21,867 nucleotides of DNA from Dissophora ornata. Its lineage: Eukaryota; Mortierellomycota; Mortierellomycetes; Mortierellales; Mortierellaceae. Shown piece after piece: positions 8,821-16,885 of this stretch. The position numbers were made by a program, and so were the translations under genes. The notes below the pieces were generated by a model, which saw only the letters and a program-made list of their open reading frames with translations, searched no databases and had not been told where the DNA came from. Location: positions 1-21,867 of the forward strand of contig MU617139.1 of assembly GCA_025201705.1 (NCBI GenBank), in the 5' to 3' direction. Position 1 is the stretch's first letter; each line of letters opens with the position of its first letter.

Positions 8821-10536
8821 GAGTTAGTGATCTCTGCAACTTTTTCATCTGGAGGGGACTAAATGGGATGCTCTCTCATTGTGAAAAAGTTGCTCTAGGG
8901 ATACAACCGAATAAAGAGTTGCTTCGGACATACGACGTCGACTTTGAAGCGCCGCAGATATTGATGTCGTCTTAGTGACGAGATTCACAATCGTCAAGTT
9001 TGACTTTTGTAACGTCCCAACCATAGTACAGTTTATATCTCGAGGGCAGTGATATATTACTTGCAGTATCACGAATGAATGATAGACAGGCGCGTGTTTT
9101 TCACTAAATCTAGATGACCGTATCATGTCAGAGTCAGTCCATAATCTGGTGTGTCTTGAGCCCTTTTGCTTCATCGTTTGTGCCAACGGAGATGAACGGA
9201 GAAAGATATGAATGTGCTAGTGAAAAAAAAAACGACCTACCCACAAAGTGCTAAATGGAAAACAGCAACGCAGTAAGAAGATAACTCCTAGACTATAGTT
9301 ACAAAGCCAATGTGGAAATCCTTCTCCATGGGCCTATTTGACGATCAATCGTGGAGTAATCCTACATCCCCATGCCTTTGTGGAGCATGAACTCAGTTGG
9401 GCTCATAGCCAATGTTACTCTGTGGCATTGGGCCAAGAGGTTCAAAATTTCCTCTCTTAGACAATGCTTTTTCCAGGCTACCCAGTCGACATCGACGCCA
9501 TGCCGAAACATTGAGGAGCGAGAAGGACCTAAAAAAAACGCGAGCAAGGGCAGTTCAATAAGCTGGCTGTGGTCCCTTTGCTTCTCCTCCCCTCCTCTCA
9601 ATTCTTCAGCCCCTCTAGAAGTATCAGGGGGAGTCGGCAACCTGAAGATGGAAAGGGCAGTATGTTATATACAGTCTGCCTCCTTGTGTGTCTTCAATAA
9701 GTGATACAATGATGGACAGAACGACAACAGTCTGAGCTACTACGAGAATTGCCGTGCGGCCCATAGCCCGTCAACCGAAGGGAGTTAGTACGCGCGAGTC
9801 GGCTTGAAAGACGGTGGGGCAAACCGCTCATGTCCCTCTCCCTTGATTTTGAGTGCGAGGGATGTTATTTTGCTGGTATTAGCATGAGATGCCGCCTCCT
9901 ATACTCCTTCCTTGTTCTCCTTTCCTGGCGATGAATGACTAGAAACTAAAGGAGGTACCACAGCACCTGGATTTCTCTTCAAATCAACTAAGGCAAGTCA
10001 GATGCGCGCATGGCCTGTTATTTCATAGTGGGAGGTGTTTTGGATGTAGGAGTGGGGAGGGGCGGCGCCCTAAATGCTAGATAAATTGGCGGGGAGACAG
10101 AGAGAGATCACACGGCATGAGAACATGGAAAGGATATTGTCTCCTAGTTACATGTTATATCGGCTGCGTTCTGAGCTCCTCACGGAGAAGCCAGAAAAAT
10201 CACTATGACGCGTTGCTTTAATTTAGCCTCCAAGCATTTCCTGCGCTAGCATTGGCATCAAGAATGGGTACGCGTAAAGTTATCATCGGCTCTCATCTTT
10301 TCACTCGACGGATTGTGGGACCGCCCCCCTTTTTTTTGAGGGCGCATCCCCCCCTTGCGAACTACTTGGACCCAAACGACCTAATATGGATCCCATCCGT
10401 GGTGTACACATCCAGGCTCGTGCACGTACGTAGGTGCCAGGACATTTCGAGCAAGGCACAAAAAAAATAAGGTAAGGGGAAGAGGAGAAAATCCCGGCAC
10501 ATGCTGCAATGATCAACGAACCGCCTCAATTTTTTT
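8821..10536. other. gene-poor degraded region
   Basis: I see no supported gene. Open frames at 8845–9186 (minus), 9362–9640 (minus) and 9372–9704 (plus) have no recognisable domain, no clear splice structure and no conserved motif. There is a run of about ten A near 9222 and a C/T homopolymer stretch near 10321–10358. No tRNA or rRNA signature was found. The last few hundred bases before 10537 probably hold upstream regulatory sequence of the secreted-protein gene. Confidence 0.5.
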
Positions 10537-10642
10537 TTTAAATAAATACTGAGGCCATTGGTGCTAACCCACATCCTCATCTCAACATCAATCCAAAGCG
10601 CCCTCAAGCACACGCACACACACAGACACACACAAACACACC
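10537..10642 (+). promoter_or_regulatory. AT-rich core promoter and CA-repeat leader of the secreted-protein gene
   Basis: A T-run leads into TTTAAATAAATA at about 10537–10548, a TATA-like element about 100 bases before the ATG. A CA-rich microsatellite (CACACACA interspersed with G and A) spans about 10609–10642 and ends four bases before the start codon. A similar CA-rich leader lies upstream of the gene at 16886. Confidence 0.4.
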
Positions 10643-10646
10643 TAAA

Positions 10647-11309
10647 ATGAAGATCTCTGTCGTTTTGACTGTTCTTGCCGCCTTGGTCGTCATCCAGGCA
10701 GTGCCCGTCCCCAAGCACACCACCTTGACCACCACCTCTGCTCATGTCGGGGGAGCTCAAAGTCAAGCTGGCAAGTACACCACAAAGAGTGTCCACCCCG
10801 TAAATGGCAAGGTGCCCACCAAGCGTGAGGACGGCACTTTGAAGCTCAGCAACAGTGACTTTACCGTATACAAGCGTCATACCAAGAAGGGCAAAAAGGA
10901 CAAGGCAAACAAGAATAGCGAGGACGCGGAAAGCGAAGACTCGGAAAGCAAGGACGCGGAAAGCAAGGACTCGGAAAACGAGGACACGGAAAGCAAGGAC
11001 TCGGAAAACGAGGGTACGGAAAGCGAGGGCTCGCAAAATGAGGACTCGGAAAGTAAGGGCTCGGAAAACGAGGACGAGGGAAGCGGCCGCGATGAGACTG
11101 AAGGTGAGAACTCCGAAGATGAGGGTGGCGACAACGAGTCTGAGGATGGCAACGTCAAGCGTGAGGATGACGACGAGGACAACGTCAACTCTACGGATGA
11201 TGACGAGGACAACGTCAACTCTACGGATGATGGCGAGGACAACGTCAACTCTACGGATGATGACGAGGACAACGTCAACCCTACGGATGATGACGACTCG
11301 GCCAAATAA
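10647..11309 (+). CDS. secreted acidic tandem-repeat protein, 220 aa
   Basis: A single-exon gene. Residues 1–18 ([18 protein letters not shown]) form a clear signal peptide with an Ala-x-x cleavage region. Residues 50–90 are Lys-rich. From 91 the protein becomes extremely acidic. Residues 91–140 are ten 5-residue units of pattern [SN][EK][DG][AST][EQ]. Residues 174–213 are four 10-residue units ending [10 protein letters not shown] or near variants. Dibasic Kex2-type sites are KR at 59–60, 76–77 and 171–172. Sequons N-S-T occur at N181, N191 and N201; the fourth copy has N-P-T, which is not usable. Many Ser sit next to acidic residues and could be casein-kinase-type sites. No known domain is recognised. 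The start context is CTAAAATGA. Strong base bias leaves long open frames on the opposite strand, which are not genes. Possible roles (cation binding, wall-associated or processed peptides) are guesses. Confidence 0.8.
   Translation: MKISVVLTVLAALVVIQAVPVPKHTTLTTTSAHVGGAQSQAGKYTTKSVHPVNGKVPTKREDGTLKLSNSDFTVYKRHTKKGKKDKANKNSEDAESEDSESKDAESKDSENEDTESKDSENEGTESEGSQNEDSESKGSENEDEGSGRDETEGENSEDEGGDNESEDGNVKREDDDEDNVNSTDDDEDNVNSTDDGEDNVNSTDDDEDNVNPTDDDDSAK
10917..11066 (+). repeat. ten 15-bp coding repeats
   Basis: Ten degenerate 15-bp units encode five residues each ([25 protein letters not shown] and variants). The unit boundaries follow the codon frame exactly, so length changes would keep the reading frame. 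Confidence 0.8.
11166..11285 (+). repeat. four 30-bp coding repeats
   Basis: Near-identical 30-bp units at 11166–11195, 11196–11225, 11226–11255 and 11256–11285, differing by one base here and there. Each encodes ten acidic residues with one N-x-T sequon (lost in the last copy). The low divergence suggests recent expansion. Confidence 0.9.
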
Positions 11310-11341
11310 GCGATAATAATGAGTAAATCTTCAAAATTGAC

Positions 11342-11347
11342 AATAAA
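11342..11347 (+). terminator. putative poly(A) signal of the secreted-protein gene
   Basis: AATAAA about 32 bases after the stop codon. Confidence 0.45.
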
Positions 11348-11939
11348 TCATAGTAACTTAGCATTAGTACACATCGACGCAAAATCTTTACGTGCAGGAA
11401 GACGTTCGATTCTGGACAGCATAGGAATCAGGGCTCCATCGATAACAGTGAACAAGCTTTTTCGTCAGTGGAATTGATTAAACTTGATTCGATGGGGGGG
11501 AAATGTGACTGTTCTTTCAAAATTGGAAGCGCGCGACGCGTTAATCTTTGTTGTCTTGGGTCGCGTTGTTGAGACAAAGTCTCGAGCAAAAAAAAAAAAA
11601 AAATCTGTTCCTCGGTGTTTCTACTGCATCCATAGCTACATCTGCTAGGAGATTTGGGTGTCATTGTTCATGCGGTGCTGCTTGTCGCGTCCTGTTTGGA
11701 CATCGAATATAAAACTTTTTTTTTTTCTTTCTGTGTGGTCTTACATCCTTTTATGAGAACGTTACGGGGCCACCGAATCAGCCATATTTAACCCAACCCG
11801 TTCCCCGGCACCCTGTTCACTTCTTCGTCCCCGCATCCACCCCACCCCTCCCTTCTCCACAGACTCCATCTCGCTTCAGAAAACCCAATCACCCCGCGTC
11901 CCTCAGCCGATCATTCGCTCTCGCACAATTGACACAACC
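11348..11939. other. intergenic region and promoter of the membrane-protein gene
   Basis: No gene is supported. It contains an A-run at about 11587–11602, a TATA-like TATAAAA at 11708–11714 followed by a T-run, and a C/T-rich tract at about 11800–11880 typical of a fungal core promoter and 5' leader. The TATA-like site is over 200 bases from the ATG, so its role is uncertain. Confidence 0.4.
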
Positions 11940-13237
11940 ATGAAGACCTCCTTCATCCTTGCCACCATCGCTGTGGCATCCACTGCATCTGCTTACCAGT
12001 GTCCCGACACTTCGGCAGTCAATAGCGCTTGCCGCTCCATCAGCGTTTCCCCTCGTAAGTAAATCCATTTGGACTCCATTGATGGAAACCATGCCGACAA
12101 ATTTTTCCATGTTGTCTCATCTGAACCGGACGATCCTTTCTTGCCATCAATACGCGTACAGTGATCTGCAGTAACCCCAATGTCAATGTCGACTCCTGCA
12201 ATGCTAAGCAGTGTAACCAGGCCTACATCGACAACTACGCTGCTTGCCAGTGCCGTCGTAGTGCCACCGGGTTCTACGAGGTAAAAGACAAGATCATGTA
12301 CAGCATAACATGGAGGTGCAAAATTGGTTGAAATAGCATCTCATATCTTTTCATTCTGTAGAGCTCGGTCAATGTTCAGGGTCTCCTCAAACGCTGCGGT
12401 ATGGACAGCTTGACCAACCCCTATGGTAGCCCTCTCCAGTACAGACCTGGCCAGGGTACGCAGACCTTCTCTCCTTCCGGCAGCGGCGGAGCCGAAGCCA
12501 CCCGTATTTACAACGGCACCACCTATTTCGGCGGCGAGACCGGGGTCGTTTCTGGCACAACCCACATTCTCAGCGCCACCGCAATTGCTAACGGCACAAT
12601 GATCTTACCCGGCACTACTACCTGGGTTTCGGACACTCCCGGCATCATCCAGGGTACCTCGACTTATTGGTTAACTAGAACTGCTGCTCCTATTTCCATC
12701 CCTACTGCGACGCCCGTGCCCGTTGACACCACGAGCTACCACATATCTGGAGGAGCTGTTGCTGGTATCGTCCTCGGTCTTGTGGGCTCCGCAATCCTTG
12801 CCGCTCTCTTGGGCATTTGCTGGAGAAAGCATCGCAAAGAGCACACGGCTGTCTATCCCAGTATTATCAACGAACCGGGCCGTGGCCCAACCCGCACGGT
12901 CGTGACGGAGAAGATTGAACCCGTCGTCGTGAGGTCTGTCCCCACAACTGGTGCCGCCACTTCGTCTGGCTACAATACTGGTGGCGGCCCCACTATCGGA
13001 GCCACCCCGACCAACTATCACACCGGTGCGACCAACACAACTCCTGTTGTCAACACCTATAACACGGCCCACCCCACTACCGCTCAGCCCACCACCACCT
13101 CCTATAACACCACCACTGGCAATGCTTATGACACTACGACTGCTGCCAGCGGCTACAACACTCAGCCCCGTGTTGCTGGCGCTATCAGCAACACTGCCCA
13201 GCGCGCTGCGGATGGTTTGCAAAACGCCACCCACTGA
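11940..13237 (+). CDS. single-pass membrane protein with 8-Cys ectodomain, 3 exons, 369 aa
   Basis: Exons are 11940–12054, 12162–12280 and 12362–13237; total 1110 nt, closing in frame. Residues 1–18 are a signal peptide ending ASTASA. The ectodomain has eight Cys (21, 31, 41, 51, 56, 67, 69, 90), then a Gly/Thr-rich stretch to about 180 with repeated NGT, SGT, PGT and QGT steps. A Pro/Thr stalk (185–205) precedes a transmembrane helix at about 208–231 (AGIVLGLVGSAILAALLGIC), followed by basic WRKHRKEH, giving type I topology. The cytosolic tail of about 137 residues is Thr/Asn/Gly-rich and carries six Y-[NHD]-T motifs. The helix resembles the SKG6/AXL2-type transmembrane segments of fungal surface sensors, and eight Cys recalls CFEM, but the spacing does not fit CFEM. 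A wall or surface sensor is the best guess. A long antisense open frame across exon 3 is a composition shadow. Confidence 0.85.
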
Positions 13238-13433
13238 AGAGAAAAGTAACCATGCTCCACATGGTTTTATTTTCTATTTTTTGTCGAAGGTGTCCTCGTA
13301 AATATGTAAATATTATTATTTTTTTTCTATTCTGTCGTCGTTGGTGGCACTTATCCCATTGTGGTAACGAGTCGATAGCCTCTTGCAGTGTCTTACGTGT
13401 CCATAATAATAATAGCTAGGTTCCCCTAATTAT

Positions 13434-13439
13434 AATAAA
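13434..13439 (+). terminator. putative poly(A) signal of the membrane-protein gene
   Basis: AATAAA about 200 bases after the stop, within an AT-rich stretch. A small inverted repeat, AACCATG and CATGGTT, lies near 13250, just after the stop, and could form a weak hairpin. Confidence 0.35.
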
Positions 13440-13752
13440 TAAAAATGAGAATAAGAAAAAACACCGATATGCTCTTTGATCGAGAGATTTTTTGCCCAGC
13501 AGAAAAAAGAGCTCCATTCATGCGAACTGCACAATTCACGTTTACTCCAACGCGATCTGCAGCGGAATTCTCGCGTTTTGGGTCGTGACTCGAACCTTTT
13601 TTTTTTTTTTTTTTTTTTTTTTGTCTTGAAATAAAAGACCCGAACGTCATCTCAGCCCCAGCTTTGCCTTTCGCCATCGAACCAACCTTTCTGACACAAC
13701 ACACCTTTCATTCCACGCCTCCACTGAATCAAGAAACTTATACCAAGCAACC
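13440..13752. other. intergenic region and promoter of the TBCA gene
   Basis: This holds an uninterrupted run of 26 T at 13597–13622, about 130 bases before the TBCA start, then a CT-rich leader. Poly(dT) tracts are common promoter elements in fungi that disfavour nucleosomes. No gene is seen. Confidence 0.45.
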
Positions 13753-14422
13753 ATGTCCACCCGAGATCTCTCCATCAAGACCAACGTCCTCAAAAGGTAA
13801 CAACAGAGCTGCTCGACTCATCTCGCAAATTCACAGCGTTCAAAAGTTGCATCAATGTGACCTGACCCAAATGGAGACACTCACACATTCCCTTCTATTA
13901 TTCACTCTCCATGGGAGGAAACCGCAGACTTTCCAAGGAGCAAGGCTTTTACAACGAAGAGAAAATCAGGCAACAGAAGCGCATCGATGATATGATCGCC
14001 AAGGACCCAGACAACTATGACATCAAGAAGCAGGTAAAATCGCAGTCAGGGCGGCGCACACCCCTACCCAGGGATGTTTGGATTGGTCAGAAGAGTGCTA
14101 ACGAAAAAATCGCATACTCACCAATTTCTTCAATTAGCGTGAGGTTCTTGAGGAGACATTGGATATGCTCCCCGACGTTGAGAGAAGATTGAAGGCTGCC
14201 CATCAAGATCTTTCTAACGTTGTGGTAGGACCCCAAGTTGTTGTTGTTGTTTTTTTTTTTCCTTATTGCTTTGTCATTTCACCTGCGTGTGCTACATATT
14301 CATCAGACCATGGCTCAATTTATATGGAACACTCAAAAATACAGACAAAGGCCCATCCAGACATCAAGTCATCCAAGGAATACGAAGAGGCCGTCCAGGC
14401 GTTGGAGGCATACGACCCATAA
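13753..14422 (+). CDS. tubulin-specific chaperone A (tubulin-binding cofactor A), 4 exons, 104 aa
   Basis: TBCA captures and holds folded beta-tubulin in the cytosolic tubulin-folding pathway. Exons are 13753–13796, 13928–14033, 14138–14224 and 14345–14422; total 315 nt, in frame. The product begins MSTRDLSIKTNVLKRLSKEQ, matching the family's start, and carries the conserved YDIKKQREVLEETLDMLPDV and RRLKAAHQDL segments. The length is close to the usual 105–115 residues, and the whole protein should form the three-helix bundle. The last exon is placed at the CAG/ACA junction at 14344/14345 because it keeps the phase; an acceptor at 14306 does not. Intron 3 contains a long T-run. The gene converges on the MOB2 gene, with 321 bases between stops and AATAAA at 14492. 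Confidence 0.9.
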
Positions 14423-14491
14423 ACCGTTCTGGGAAATGGGCTGTCAAGAAAATCAAATCGATAACTGAATTTCATTTCACGTCAGCTACTG

Positions 14492-14497
14492 AATAAA
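14492..14497 (+). terminator. putative poly(A) signal of the TBCA gene
   Basis: AATAAA 69 bases after the stop codon, in the gap between the convergent TBCA and MOB2 genes. Confidence 0.45.
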
Positions 14498-14743
14498 TAC
14501 CGCAGTTTATCGACTCTACATTGTACGTATGGTATCTGAATAACACACACGCCTTAGGAAGAGCAAAAGAAGGAGAGGAGAGGAAGTAGAATACATTGCA
14601 GAAATGGTATCAAACAAGGGAAGAAAAAATGGGTTCGAAGCTACGAATAAAAGAAATGAAAACAAAAAAAAAGACCATACCGAAGAAAGAGTCCAACTAC
14701 CAGAGAACGAAACGACTGTCTATATTGAAAAAAAATCTGCCTT

Positions 14744-16104
14744 TCAGCAGAGGATGCCGTTGTTCTCCATGCTATCAATCAGCTCCTGCAAAGGCACGAT
14801 ATCCTTCTTGTCCAGCAAGTCAAATTCGCGACCAAAACTGGCAAAGTGCGCAAAGAGCGAGTTGAAATGTCCCTCCTGGCACATCGAGAGCATTTTGTCA
14901 TAATGGGAGTGATAGACGTGCGCAAACACACGAATGAGCTGCTTAAAGATGGCCCGCACCGTTTGCTGGAATGTTGGAGGAAAGTCGCGCCCTATTGTGG
15001 AGAGTAATCGTTTTTAAGATCGCAATAAAATAATCAAAAAGTCGGACACGACAGAACAAATATAGCACACATGTCCTTACCATCCTTGGTTGGGAACGTA
15101 TTTTCATCATTGATCAGAGTCTGGATCCAGCTCATAACAAAGTCGATATATTGTTGAGCTGGAACTTTGCTCGTCTTCTTCTGTCCGTCCATCCAGAGGT
15201 ATTCGAACCTGTGAGTAAATATAGAAGTCGTAACGTGTTGGTGTATGTCGGTTGATGGACTCTGATGCGGTGATAATAGTGGTTAATCTAGACTTACCCA
15301 GCTCCTGCAGACATGTTGGGACAATCCCTAGCCGTGCAAAAGTCGGATATGGATCCGTAGAACATGTTGATGTAGTTGTAAAACTCAAACACTATGAGCG
15401 CGACGATCGTAATTGGAGAGACGGCATGTTAGTTACTTAGCACTCTAGGACAACCCCTGCTCACTTGGTCAGACTAATAATAACGTAGCATAAAAAGGGG
15501 CGACACAACATCAAAAAAAAGCAAGGTCTCCTTCTCGGTAGTAGTTGTGTGACCTGAAACGCGTTTGCCAGAATATCAGACAGATCAAGTTCCCTCTTTC
15601 GCCAACCATTGTCCCCCTGAGGATAAATTCTTCAGTGGTATTCTCTCCCTATACGATCTCTCCAGGGTGCTTAGTGGGATGGGATGCCCCACTTCGATCT
15701 GCCCGTTCGCAAAGAGCATTGGCAGAGAACAGGGACCATCTTCTGATCTTGCACGATTCTTAGCCCCAAGTCGAGCGATAATGACATTGACTTACCATTG
15801 ACAGCAAGCCATTCGTTGCTATCCACATACTTGGGCAATTGGACGATGGTCTTGAAGTTGCCCTTGACGATCGAGTTGTTGCAATATGGCTGGCAAAGGA
15901 ACAAAGGTCGCGCGGCAGATGAGGAGCGTTTTGGCTTTGTCTTGCCACCAAACTTGCTACTGCGATGTAAAATTTCATGGTGTTCATATAACATTAGAAG
16001 ACTTAGACTAGAGCAGGAAGACGACGCAAAAGTCTTTTGTGTTCGAGGGCAGGCGACCTGTTGGAGTGAATGCTAGGCTACCTGATGTTGAAGAATCCGC
16101 TCAT
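14744..16104 (-). CDS. mob2: MOB2-type kinase activator, 5 exons, 218 aa
   Basis: MOB proteins bind and activate NDR/LATS kinases; MOB2 partners the Cbk1/Orb6-type kinase of the RAM pathway, which controls polarity and cell separation. Minus-strand exons in order are 16104–16082, 15959–15796, 15391–15298, 15208–15081 and 14991–14744; total 657 nt. The sequence LVKGSFKTIVQLPKYVD of yeast Mob2 is closely echoed here as IVKGNFKTIVQLPKYVD (38–54), followed by EWLAVNVFEFYNYINMFYG. The zinc ligands of the fold are present: C81 and C86 (CTARDC) and H161 and H166 (HVYHSH). Yeast Mob2, as I recall it, lacks the two Cys, so this protein keeps the ancestral metal site. It ends LQELIDSMENNGILC. The first exon has only 23 coding bases (MSGFFNI). 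MOB1 is the alternative, but the FKTIVQLPKYVD block favours MOB2. Confidence 0.88.
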
Positions 16105-16885
16105 GGTGCGTGGGTGGAGAGCTGGGTCTGGCAAGGCTGGGGGTGCGTTTATGTGTAGTATGTATGCGTGCTTGTGCACAAGGATGCTGGTTCCGTGATG
16201 AAGAAGGAGGAGAGGAGAGCAGCAGGGATGGGCGATGGTGATGCTCCTTTGAGGAGCCTAGACTGTACGTGACTACACGTATTTGACTGCGTGTTTCTCT
16301 AAATGACAGCGCCACGGACGGGCCTGTTTCTTGTTTCCTTGGGTGTGCGTTCCTTTTTTTGCTGTTCATGCAACAACTCCCATTACCACCCAGCACTGAA
16401 ATGTACACAGACACACAGGACATTCATTTTTTGGGCTGTCAAGGAGGAGGAGGAGCAAGTGGCTGCTCTCTCCGTGCCTTTGTGATTTCGTGATCACACC
16501 GACAGCCCTGTCTACCCTTTCTCTCTCTTCCATGCGCCGCCCCCAAATCCCCTTGCCAAACACCAACACAAAGAGACAAGAGAGCGAGAGGCGCACCACA
16601 CACACAGAGACACAGACACACGCATACACACCCCTCATCCACACCCTTCCAGTTGCTCTCTGTGTAATTCTTTTTTTTTTTCCTTCATCATCCGAAAGAG
16701 CTGCACTCCGGGTGAACGAGCCCCTGTCTTTCCTCATCACATTTTTACTTCCTTCTTATTATCTTTTTCTATCCACCTATTCCTCCAGCCTCTCGAATCG
16801 ATCTCGACCCGTCCATTCCCCTCAGCACTGGCCAAAAAAACCCTCGTTTTTCGAAAATCTCGGTAGCGACAATAACTACTCAACA
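16105..16885. other. divergent promoter region between mob2 and the FYR-domain gene
   Basis: The 781 bases between the two start codons hold no supported gene. Plus-strand CT-rich and CA-rich tracts lie at about 16505–16640 (CACACACAGAGACACAGACA-like), with a T-run at about 16671–16681, and probably form the leader of the 16886 gene. Open frames on both strands here are simple-sequence artefacts. Confidence 0.5.

Noticed and set aside
10362..11305. Long open frames on the minus strand opposite the secreted-protein gene (224 and 142 codons).
   Set aside because: They arise from the GA-rich repeats read backwards, giving Ser/Leu/Val or RVLAF-type simple repeats, and the plus-strand frame has a signal peptide and a good start.
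12671..13234. A 187-codon minus-strand frame across the membrane-protein gene.
   Set aside because: Gly/Ser/Val-rich shadow of the Thr/Asn-rich plus-strand coding sequence; the plus-strand gene has signal peptide, helix and matching splice sites.
13585..13594. Minus-strand GGTTCGAGTC, which looks like a tRNA B box.
   Set aside because: It directly follows the 26-base homopolymer, so there is no room for a tRNA body, and no acceptor or anticodon arms are present.
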